A stretch of 64,000 nucleotides of DNA, taken from assembly GCF_963678635.1 (NCBI RefSeq), contig NC_087069.1, positions 5,875,472 to 5,939,471 of the forward strand, given 5' to 3'. Of the stretch, positions 13,201 through 25,200 are shown one piece after another. The notes under the pieces are model-generated. The model searched no databases, was not told the origin of the DNA, and saw only the letters and a list, made by a program, of their open reading frames with translations. Position numbers and translations under genes: made by a program. How positions within the stretch are numbered: position 1 is the first letter of the stretch; each line of letters starts with the position of its first letter. The stretch comes from Symsagittifera roscoffensis. Taxonomy: Eukaryota > Xenacoelomorpha > Acoela > Convolutidae.

Positions 13201-16200
13201 TTTCGCTCTAATTTGGTTCAGCCTTGATTAAGGCTGACCTTTAAAAAGAGCAATTTGTCTCAAGGACAAATACTGGCCATTTTTGCAGCTTGCTTTGATT
13301 TATGCAGTTTTTGTGGCCGATGTTACCGATGATAAAGTTTGTTAAAATTATCGTTATATTTTCAAATTTCCGTTATATTTCCGGAGTTATTTTGCCGAGA
13401 AAATACTCATTAATTAAATTGTTTAAAAACCATTTTTTATATAATCTTGGAGATTGACGCGCACATTTATAAACTGATCACCTCTTCAGAAAATTTATCT
13501 GCGAAATTCTATTCTGCAAAAACGTTGATCTACCACCGAGAAAAGGTTATGATTTTTTTAAATTTGGTTTTGATTGGTTTTGTCATTTGCATGCTACTCT
13601 CTGGCAACTTTGGTTTAAGGTACTCTATTGATCAGTTTTATTGAAAATTAAATCTATGCTATGAAACATTTAGAATAGGCAAAAAAAACAAGAACTCCTT
13701 GTTAGTTAGTTAAATAGTTACTAAAATGCTGTTTAACAGTTTAAGGAGTTTATGAAACTCATTGGCACTGGAGTTCTGTTGGTAAAACTGGATTAAATAT
13801 GAGTTTTTTTTTGTCAGTGTCTGTAAAAAGCAAAAAATAGTCATTCTGAAATCTGAAATGCTATTTTTAATAAACCAATAAAAACCATTGTTATTTATTT
13901 TTATTCAAATATTTTTCACTTCATTAGAGCATGAATCTGAAACTCATTATAACCGATTTTATTTTCGCTTTATTTAGGTGTGGGCGAGTATGCAAAGAGC
14001 AACGCGGAACAAGGTGTTCAACTTCAATAACCTCTGTTCAATTTAAATTTTTTTTCTGCGCGACTTTTGGTTATTATTTCTCTTTGCTTTAACTCCGCTT
14101 TCTTCAGTCCATTGTTTTCTCGTTTCAGAGATTTTGGGATGGGGTCAAAATTGTAGGGATTACGTTAGTGTCTTCTCATGTATGTTTGCAAGGGCGAATC
14201 TAAGAGACTCTTGAGAAAGCGAGGATTGGTTTCCCAAAAAATTCAAAATTTTGGCAGCCTTTGATTAGCTCGACTAAAATGTTTTTCTCGAGCTCCCCAA
14301 AAAATTAAATCAACTCCTAAATTGAGAATAATCTGTGCCGCAGACAATTTCTATAAATTATGGGTTCAAAAGGCCTTTTTAAGCTTTTTTTGGAACGCTT
14401 TGAGCAAAAATGCACAAAATGTATGTATGGGTGTATATTTGTATGTATGTACGTCAACCCCAGTCCCCAGTTTTTACCCCTGCTCCACCTTAAAAGGTAA
14501 TTTTACATCGGGCTTGAATTGATTTGCAATTTGATTAGGTTTGAGTTCAGAAATCGAGTAGGCCGTACGTACAGTCAGACAGTTTTGCAAGATTTTTTAC
14601 TAATGTGATAACTACGAAAATTGTTACAAAACTTTGCACAAGGCGAAACAAAAAATTGGAATAAACTAATTTTAATTTATTTTAAATGGGTTAGGAATAA
14701 TTTTACGTTTGATAAAACAATGATCTATATTCGATTTTCAATCCATTTGTCTGAGGGCGATATGAAAATTGATTATATTGATAATGTTCTTATGTTTTTG
14801 ACTACGAAAAATCCTTATAATTGGTTTTTTGTTCACTTTAGTTAGATAAACGTCAGTTTGGTCAAATTAGCATAAATGAGCTTTACGGGCAAACTTGGCA
14901 AAAAAAATGCTTTCAGTGGAGGTAGCCCTCAAAACCTATTGAATCAAGAACATCTGTTTTCTAAAATTTGCGGGATCGGTTCTGTAAGCCAGCAATGCTG
15001 GGCAATTTTATAGTACAGGTAATGCCAAATGGTTGGAAATATTGGTGACCTTAAGCCATTTCAACGGTCGAAAACTAACGCTTTTTAGATTAATTAATTA
15101 TATGAAAAGTACTTATTTTTACTAAGTTTACTTGTTAAAACTACTGGGAAACTAAAATTGACGTCGAAATGAGCGGTTTTTTGTTAAGTTTCTTTGTTCA
15201 GATTTGTTGACCGAAAAGGATATTGCAAAAAACTTGGCATTAAAAATAGATGCGTACAATGTCGAGTGCTTTGAGCTTCTTTGCCAGAGTGTCTGTGTCC
15301 TTGACCCCGTGTCTGCTGCAGATGGCCTTGACCTCTTCCTCCTGGGATGAGTCAGCAGAGGTCTGAAGTGAGTCATTGGTCCTGGCAGAGATACTGTTCC
15401 CATGGTAGCTCATAGTCTCATTAACAAAGTTCCACTCCTCCAAAACCTGTTCAATACATACATGAAACGCCACACAACTCCACACATTTTTGAAAACACC
15501 GCTCAAAATCAACAAAAACTACGATATGCAGCCGACTGACTCGATCACCCCATCGATTAATGCAGCAAACGAATTTTTCCCACCTATTCAGAATTAGGCG
15601 CAAAATATCGCATGGAATATAAAATCAGATCCAAAAACTTAACGACAAAAACAATATTTAGAGGCGTTGTTATATTTAGTTTCGTCCTTTGATTTTCCTT
15701 CGAACAAAATTTTTTCAAATTGCTTCGAACAAAACTATTTGTCTTCAATTGCAAGTTTCTGAAACAAGAAAACCGAGAAAGTTGAAGTGTGCAGAAAATA
15801 TGCAAAAACATATTTTCGCCTATTTTTTAGGATGTAATTTGCCGATCAGAACCTTAGGCGAAAGAACGAAGAGGGCGCTTGAGTTAATTTACCTGTGCTA
15901 GTCGCATGTGTAGTTTGTATTTGTTCGGATTGGCACTGATGGCTGTGGCCAGCAACTTGGCAGCTTCACTCAGAATCTTCACCGGCTCCTCCGTCAGGGC
16001 AGAGCCAGAGAACTCCGGAAGACAGTCGTGGTACTAGGAGAGACAATGAGGATAGACTCAGTTACTTATACAGGCGTATTAATTATTTACGTGACCCATA
16101 TCTAAGTTTTATAATGGACTCATTTTCAACATAAAAGCAACTGAATCTAGTTTTTACAAACAACTCGTTCAAACGAAGTTTTGTTATAAGTTTTGTGAAA

Positions 16201-19200
16201 ATAGCTCAACTTGTTTTCATGGCACAAAACCTGTTATTAATTTTGTTCTTAAATCAGTGCTGATTTAAATCGTGAGGCGACAATTCGTCGCAAGCGACAA
16301 GTGGTCGCAGGCGATAGTTCGTAGCATTTGAAAAAGCAACAATTCGTCGCAGAGGAATTTTCCATATTAATTGTGTAACCAATTTGAAATGAAATGATTT
16401 AGCATTGCACAAGAACTAAACGTCCATGCCTTAGCGGGTGTACGACTTGATATGGAATGTTTCGCGAAACTACCAAAGCAAAGAATCCTGATTACAATGC
16501 GCTGCGACCAATTGGCGCTTTTTAGAAGTGAAACAAACTTTCGCTTACGACCAATTGTCTCCTGTGACAAATTGTCGCCCTGCCGATTTAAATAATTGGG
16601 ACAAAAAAAATAAAACAAAAAAGTTTACCCAGAAGTTTAGCAGAACGAAAATGATGCAAAAATTCGCACTATGAAAATCAACTTTTTTAATGGCTTTTTA
16701 GTCAATCATAAACCAAACTTAAGTTGTTGATTCAATTGCAGTCAAAGAGGAAGTCTTATGTTTTAAGAAGGTTATAATCTCGAAAAACATTCAAAACGTA
16801 AAAAAAGTTCTTAATTCAAAAATTGTATTGTATTTCGTAAAATTGATTTTTCTGGCTATTAAGTGTAAGTAAATTTAAACAAATTGAAAAGACAAGAATT
16901 TTAATGGCTTTATTTGGCTCATTATAATAAAAAATTTTTATTCCATTGGTGCCATCGTGAAACCATGATTTTTGATTGATCAAAAACAGTGTGTTTTAGA
17001 TAAAACTATGGGCCCGATGTTGCATCGTAAATTTTCCACTATATTAAAACAGTTAAAAACTAAAGCAAGTATGTCGATACCGTTTTTGCCAGGAAACTCA
17101 TTCCAGTTTAAGAAAAACGCGCGTTGTTTATTCAAAAATAACATTTAAAACTCTAGAATTATTTAAAATTTTGTCGGCATTTCTTTTCAGATCTACCAAA
17201 CTGACTAGTGACCCAGCCAAAGCTGGTAGATTTTGTTGGAGAATTTATAAAATTTTCATAAAATTATAATGAGCCGTGAAAACTTTTTACTTTCAAAATT
17301 TATTTTCCCTCAAGTCCATAGCGAGCTTCATGTCAACATTCTGAGCAGCCATTTTCGCAGGGGAAGCAGCTGAAAGCTGTTTATTTTGATAAAGCCGTAA
17401 TCTCACAGTTATTTTGGAGAAATTAAACAAGGTTGAAACATTGAGCCAAAATTCAAATTTGAGACATTGCACAAGTGCATAGCGTTTTCTCTACTATTAT
17501 TAGGACTACAACCGCTCGTGCACGAAAAATTCCCAACACGTTTTTTTTTCACCCCAACTCGAATGAGCATCAACTTCATGGTGCAACACGTTATTTTACA
17601 AGATAAGTATGTTGAATCAAATATGTTTTCCTTGGCGTAATCAATCCGTGTGTCAGTTTGCTTATATATCGGATAATGCGAACAATAACTTGACTTGTTA
17701 AAAATCGAAGTAAAGGGGGGAGTTGAAAGAGCCGGCTTCTTTCAGTTTGATTATGAAAATCAGAATTTGCGAAGCTGATTTTGCAAAGAAAAAACTTCCT
17801 TTTTTTTCACTCCGCCCACTTTTGAATTTCAACTTTGAACAAAAAACTACCTAAACATAATCATAATGCAGGGAAGTTTCGAATGGTGAACAGATTAACG
17901 ATTGTGACAGATTTCTTTTTCATTCTTTACATCACACGTTTAGCCATTATAACACGTAAGACAACTAGAGAGTCGAATTTCCCAATAAACGGTCAAAAAG
18001 TAGAGTTGTCTCAAAGTTTTATTAGCCAACCAGCCCAGAAGTCTAACCCGGAGGCCTGAACTAGACGTTATTTATTTGAGGTTAAGTTGACAAAATCGCA
18101 TCTTTTTAGCGTCTATTAAGCTGTGGACTACTTACAAGTTCTCACCTTGCTATCATTTGCGGTTTTTCTATCATTATATAGAAGAAGCCGCTTGTTCATG
18201 AAAAACCCTCGTACTGCTCTTCATCTTTTTTTGTATTGTGTGTGCTTAAAAATCAAGTTGCTATATATTGTAATCAACCCTTCGAAAACACTAATTGGTA
18301 ATTTTGGTCCTAAAGTTATTTTGAAACCCATGCCTTGTAGAGAATGGCGTCCACTTGGGACTCTGCGTGTGACAGTGAGGAGGGGTTGTCCAGGATGTTG
18401 GGTTCTATCAGCCGCACCTCCCACCCCCTCAAAGTCTGATTCGGGTGGAACACTGTCTCGTGGTCCACGTGGTCCAGTACCCCAGAGCACCAGAAGGAGT
18501 CATGATCGCCCTAGAAAACAGGTGTTTGGAAATTTGATCATTGGTTGTCATTATAATCAAACACACTAACTAGAAAATCTTTTAAAAAATTTATGAGAGT
18601 GTTTTTAATGATATAATTAATATTTTTTTAAAAATCAAAAATGACAAATTATTATCATTAGAGAAATGTTTTTTTTTCAAACAAAATGATTTTTTATTAA
18701 AAGTTGTCTAAACGATCACCGTTGGATCTACAGATCCGTTTAATCCATTTTTACAGACCCGGTTTTCAGGTTTTGCGGGAGAATTGGTTCCTATTTTATC
18801 TTATTTACTGAGAACAATTTGCATTTAGCACTTGACGCAAGCTAATTTGGTCGTTCACAATACTGTTTCTTCGCTAGATACGCTTTTACAAGCAAAAAAT
18901 TTTAAACCGAACCGAAGTCAATACTTATTTATTGTTTTAGCTCAGCTTATTTTTGATGTTTTGTTCGATTAAGTTTCAAGTTTGTGTTCGTGTAAGATCA
19001 ACTACACTTTGTGATCGACCTATACAAAATGCCAATGGAATGGAGCCGAAAAAAAATCCGGCAAAAATTGCTAGCTAAAAAGCCGAAATTTGTAGAAGAA
19101 AAAACCACTCGAGCACAAATATTCTGTTACTTTCATTACGAAAGTCGGAACAATAAGCCAAGCTAGCTGTTAAATGGAACGCCAATTTCTAGATGAAAAA

Positions 19201-22200
19201 TATACCCGCATTCATTGTTACGCTACAGTAATTGATTATAACGGATTATCATGCTGATTTGTTAACGAAAATAATTGATTTAATTACCAAAAAAAAGTGT
19301 TTAAAAGAAATATATTTTTCCAAAGATAGTATTTTTTAGCCACCCTATTTGATTATGATTCATCCAGAAAAAAATCATTAGTTTGATTATAATTGATTAT
19401 CATCGATTTCAATTTAATATTTGCCGAAAAATTGTCACACGAAAATTTTTGGTTTTATATCCATTGGGTTATTATTTTTCGGTCAATGACAAATCTCTGA
19501 AAAATAGAGGTCTTGTCACAATTTGGTTCATCTGCACTCAAAGTTTTACCGCGAAACAAAAGTTTCATATAGATCCTTCAATATTACTTTAAAGGTTCGT
19601 GTGGTCGGTGAAAATCGATTCTTCCAAATATGTCATGAATTTAAAACGATAAGCTGACTTTTTGGTGGTTAGAAAACTATAAATGCGCATAATGAAACAA
19701 TTCCAATTGAGAAGAAATTTTAAAAAATAAGTTTTGAATTAATTTGAAAATGCTGCAATTTTCTCATTTTTCACATAAACCAGCCCCTATGAAAAGCATA
19801 AAACATAAGCAATTTAAGTTCAAGATTGAAGACAAAAATTGCAAACAAAAGGGATTATAATTGATTATGATTGATTAAAAAGGGTTTTCTGTGCAAAACA
19901 ATTATTTTAGAAGTTAGGATCAAATAATAGATTGTAAGGGACTATAATTGAATCGAAAAGTAGATGGATTAAAAAAACGATTATATTTGAATAAATATGT
20001 TCTAGTTGACTATGATTTGTTTTCAAAAAGAGTAAGTGTTTTTTGCAGCTGTATTCTATTGACAAATACTGACAGAAAATTATTGTCAAATTCGGACAGA
20101 AAAATGTTTTTATGGATTCCAGCAACATAGGTTTTTAAGTTGATAAGCAAACCTACCTAGCGTTTATGCATTTTTGTTTCTAGGGTTTTATTGTGGAATC
20201 GGTGTCAATTTTGACGGGAAAAAGGCAAACCCTATGAAACCGTAGCGAGTACAAAATTTACTGAGTGTGGCGTCGTAATGCATGAGCAGATTACCTTCTG
20301 TGAGCCGACAACATGCCTCCCGCATCCTTCGCAAGGCACGGTGTCATCACTCATACACTCGTATAGAAACGGCAGCTCATTCGTTTTCTGGTCACATCCA
20401 GAAATATGATCCAATACTTCGTTGTAGACAGATGTGAAGTTGCACCTGGCGTATATGCATTTGGAGTGCTTAGTTGTGAGAAACTTCTCAGACTGCTCGT
20501 GATGATGTTTCCAGCTGCCGTGCATCAACTCACCTGAAGAACAAGAATTATTTTGAAATTGCGACAGTAAGCGACAGTAAAACTTTTTGATGTGTTAAAT
20601 ACAGCTGTGTTGCTCCAACTTTTGTAAAAAAAAATTCATTATTTGTTCATTTTTTTCTCGTTTTTTTTTCATCATTTTTAAGAGTATTTAGAAGTACAAA
20701 ATTTCAAAAAACTTAATCGATAATAATGGCAAAAATATAATCGATTTCTTTGTTTAAATTTGAAACAAAACTGGATGACAACATTTTAGACAAAAACTTT
20801 ACTATTTTTCCGCTATAATAGACTTTGATCCTGAAAACAAAAGTTCCGCCCCCATCCCTACAATTCTGGTTGCTAAACTTTCAAACTTTTCCAAAGTGCC
20901 CCCCTTTGGTACATCCATTTTTGGCTGGCCAACTTCAAAATTTTTCTGAAGGCGCCTTTGGAGCTAATATAGCTAAAATTGAGAGGGGAGCACGCGCCGA
21001 AAAAAACTCATATTTTAAAATCAGTTTTTTTAAAATAGTGCTCAAAATGTCATTTTAGCCTGTTTTTTTTATATGCCTGCGGCACAGAAAACTTTTGACA
21101 AAATGAGGTCCTTATAGTGTTTTTGGAGAGCTCGGAAAATCAAATACGGTCAACCTAAAAAAAAGGTCAGCTCTTTTCCAGTCCCCCCCTCTGATTTTTT
21201 CTGAAAATCAATGTAGAAAAGTCGATTTAAAATGATTTATCATGACAAAAACTGCATTACAGCGTGAACAGGTGAACAAATTTTTAAAACATTTTTTGTA
21301 CGCAAAACGCGCCGTGTGAACAATTTTTGAATATTTTCATTTTGTGATTTCACGAGGGAGGTGGGAAACTGGAAAAGAGCCGAAAGGTCGACAAAAATTC
21401 CGAAAAACTGTACCCCTTAGAAAAGTTTCCGCGCACGCCACCGTTCATAGCAGTCTACCACAAGGGGGATGCAAGATCGGATCATAATGAGTTATGACCG
21501 AGTTGGTTAACTCATAGAGTAATTTCGGATAGGGTACACCGTCTGCTCGTCACGCTATCTTATTTTCGGCCGGATAGATTCGTGCAACTTCTTAGTCTAA
21601 TACCGATCCTAATCTTACTCTTATACTATCTAGTCTCAGGTTGTTTAACTAGTCTCTGCTAGGCTCAATAGATCTAGGGTATACTGGTTTATTGCGGCTG
21701 CTGAAGTGCTCGGGAGAGTCCAACTAATTTCTAAGTTAAATTCAAATCTCTCTGGTGCTGAAATTACAAGTAACTTCAGCACTTACAAATAAGTGGGTTG
21801 TTAGTTAGATGGATCATGATTGGTTAATATTAAATACTTTACATTGGTAAAATATCTAATTTATCCAATCATAAAATATAGTTTAGATCAGGTTCCACCC
21901 ATCCGGGTTTTACAGAGTTTTTTAGAATAGTTCTTCTGCAATTCGAAGGATGGATGATGGACGTTGGTGTTTGGCGAACATCTTATTTCTTCTGTTTCCT
22001 TTTTATTAAAGAAGTTCCAGGAAGCTGGAGTTAGAGACATAAGACGTTGTGTCTTCTAGTGACAACGACTAAGTCTTTGCAACAAACTCAAATCTGATTT
22101 CAGAATGGTTTGCTATGTCAGGTTTTTCTGTTCTGCGTGGAGATTGTGCGTGGAGGGGATGCCTGGTTACTCGGATCTGTACGTATACTTGGACATCGAG

Positions 22201-25200
22201 GTGGTCATTGGTCTAGTTCAATGAAGTCCTTTTCTGCGAAGTCAAGTCGTACTCTAAATCCTTTGAGTTGTGATTGTGAGTGGCATATCGATTGTGGTTG
22301 GTCATTCTCTCTCGAGTGTAGTGGGGTCGTTTTGTCTTTAGATGTTCGTCCTTGGTGTTGTATTCTGATCTATGTATTGCATAATGTAATTTACATTTTA
22401 TAAAACATTTATTAGTTTAATATTTTTTAATTATGATTTTAGTTAGTTGTTTTCACAAAAGCTTTTTGTTTTAGTTCGGTTATTTTGAAGAGTTACTCAC
22501 ACTTGAGTAGCTCTTATTAAAAATAGAGGTGTGGTCACAAAGCGTGGATGTAGCGCGGTGGGTTAGGCCGGCTATAGAGCATGCTCAGGACGTCCTTCCT
22601 GGTGGGTTAGGCCAGGAATGGGAGTATGATTTCATGCGGTTTTTGTGAGGGGTCCTGTTATGTGACAACGTTTTATGTTGGGTTTGTTGTGGTTTTTCTT
22701 ATGTCTTGTTGGTTATGTCCTTTTTCCAAAAATCAAATTGTTTGTGGTATGGGTTTGTCTTTCGACTTTTTTGTGTTTTATTTTTTCTTTCTTAGACTTT
22801 ATAATAGTCTTCAAAAGAATAAATTATCCAGTTTTAAACTGGGTTAATCCGGTTTGGGTACCGTTGGTTTCCTTTTCTTAGTCATGCTGTTATTCTATGA
22901 TTTGTGGTATTTAGTAAGCTGCGTTGGTTAGTTTTGTTTAGTATATGATTCCTTTCCAACCGGGTTAAAGGAAAGTTTGAAACATGTTATTATATGTTAG
23001 AGTTGTTGAGTGTGAAAACTTGAAACTGAAATTCATTATTTTAAACAATTCTTCGTGGGCGAGCTGTGCGAGTGTGGATAGAATTTCTGTGCGAATAAAT
23101 GAGAATATCAAAAGGTTAGTACTGCATTTGCATTTTATTAATTTACTGCATAGAATTTGGAAATTTACTGCTAGTTATGGGGGAATTTTAAGTTACAAAT
23201 TTTCATCATAATTAGATTTACTGCTTGTGGGGAAAATTTTAGAAATGAATTTACTGCATTGGTATTAAATTTATAAATTTATAAGTGTAAGAGATTAATA
23301 GAATTGTTGAAGTCTGTTTGATGAAATTTGCGATCTTTATTTGTTTTTTTGTGGTTTTTGTAGGTGATCGTCGGATGAAGGCTAAAAATCTAAAGAAGAC
23401 ATGGATAAAGTATGGTGAGTTTTTTAATATTTTAATTAGTTAGTAATATTCATTTAATTCATACTTACCTGTTAGTCGTCGGGGAAAAAACCGTGGGGGA
23501 AGATGTCGTGGATGAGATCGGAATTTGTTAGTAGTTTAGCTAAGATGCGGATGATATTTTTAGTCTGAAGCAGTGGCCAAAGCAATTGAAGTGCCTTAAT
23601 AGTGGTTAGTTCTTCAGTGCCAACTGCAAACTCATAAGGTGTGTTTTGGATTAGATTATATAATTTGTGATTGAATTTAGTGTTGTGGATGAATTCTAAA
23701 ATTGGGATTTCTATAGGTTGTACAAACTCGTGCGGGATAAGGAAGGGTCGGGATTCTTCGGCGTTGAAGGTCTTGGTGATGGGACAGAAGATGTACATTT
23801 GGGTTATGGGATCATAATTGCGAAGAATACCATGAAGGTTAGTATCTTTAATGCAATATGTGAAATTTAGGAAAAATGGTGAAGTGTATTTGGAATTAAT
23901 GAATTGAAAACGATGGTGTGGTTGTCTAGAGGGTGTGTGTAGGTCAAAGTGATTTTGGATGAAGCGATAATAACTATATGTGTGGGTTTGTTTAGTGCGC
24001 AACATAATATCGTGTGAGCAGTGTAAATCTCTTTCGTGTGGTGCAAGGAAATGAAAGGTTAGTGAAAATATTTGGAAGCGTTCTTTAAAACTTTCGTATG
24101 CTTGTGTGTCTGTTAGTGCTTCTGAAATAATGTGATCAAACTTTCGGTCGAAGATGTTTAGTGTAAATATATATGGTGTCTTGATGAAAAATTTCTCGGT
24201 AATTTGTGGATTAGCGAAGCGATCGTCGTCTAAGAATTGATCTTGGTTAGCTCTGATGATGTTGTGATCATAGTATTCTAGTGTATATTCGTTAGCTCTA
24301 GGTGCAGTGTGTGTTTTTAGTGATTTTTTATATCCAACGTAAGTAAATTGTCTAGCGGTTAGTGGTGTAGTGAGTCGATATAGCATGTCCGTATTTCGTT
24401 CTATATCGATGTGAGTGTTAGATAAAGGTAAGCAAAGAGGGTTAGTAAAATGATAATATGAGGTCCAAGAGAGAGTGGGCATTAAAACGTATTCATCTAC
24501 AAAGTTGCGTGTTTCGTTAGTGTCGTGGGGGGTGTTTAAGGTGTATTGTGGGAATGAGGGTAAGGTGATGGCTAAAAATTCTTTTGTGTTAGTATGCTTG
24601 GGGTGGTTGATGTATTCACGGGCTGTTCCTGGTTTTGCTGGGAAAGGATGGTTGGGGAACTTTCTTTTAAAAGTGCGGTAAGCTCTATTAGTGTTGAGTG
24701 AAGATTCAGTTGATGTTGATGATGGTGCTAATGATTCAGTATAATTTGAAGAGGGTGTAGGGGTAGGGGGATTGGATGAATTTATAGTGGAGGATATTTG
24801 GTTTATGGTTGGGGTATTAAGGTGGTAGGGTTGTTGTTGAAGGGTAATAAAATTATCTAGCTCTGGGGAGATTCGGGGGGTGTCTGGAGAATGAGATGAT
24901 TGGTCAGAATGGTATGAGGAGTAGGTTGGGGTAACTTGGGAAGCATAAGAGGGTGTGGGAGTGATTGGGTCAGGGTTATTGGATAATATGGGTTGAAAAG
25001 GGGGTTGAGAAAAATTAGAAGAGTTATGAAAATTATTGGATGGGGATGGTTCTGAGTCGGCAAATTCATCGGGGGTTTCAATATTCGGGTTATTGAGTTG
25101 TGAGATGGAATATAAAACTGAGATGTGTGAATTAGTGTCGGAATTCATGCCTGATGTTACATTACTAGGTGGAAAATCGGGTGGCGGAAAAGCAAAAAGT

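Larger units (their letters stand above)
4286..13465 (+). mobile_element. BEL/Pao LTR retrotransposon, nearly complete
   Basis: The element is 9180 bp, flanked by the 5-bp duplication TTTAT (4281-4285 and 13466-13470). The two 513-bp LTRs start TG and end CA and differ at two positions I could see (GTTTTG/GCTTTG and ACCGTT/ACCATT), so insertion was recent. Order: LTR, PBS, a roughly 1.5-kb structured leader, gag, pol (protease, RT, RNase H, integrase, DUF5641-like tail), purine tract, LTR. That domain order and the DUF1759/DUF1758/Pao-type motifs define BEL/Pao. The copy carries a frame break at the gag N-terminus and one in-frame TAA between gag and pol. It sits antisense inside intron 8 of the TPR gene. 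Confidence 0.95.

Noticed and set aside
16263-16593. A CRISPR-like array from repeated GCGACAA motifs
   Set aside because: Motifs are short, in both orientations and irregularly spaced, as in a MITE; the genome is eukaryotic.
18123-18569. 148-codon plus-strand ORF
   Set aside because: It is the antisense shadow of TPR gene exon 6, whose splice sites and phases fit the minus strand.
22110-23211. Plus-strand ORFs of 73-97 codons in the 3' part of the gypsy element
   Set aside because: They are antisense to the element in a T/G-rich strand where stops are depleted by composition; no motifs or consistent splice structure.
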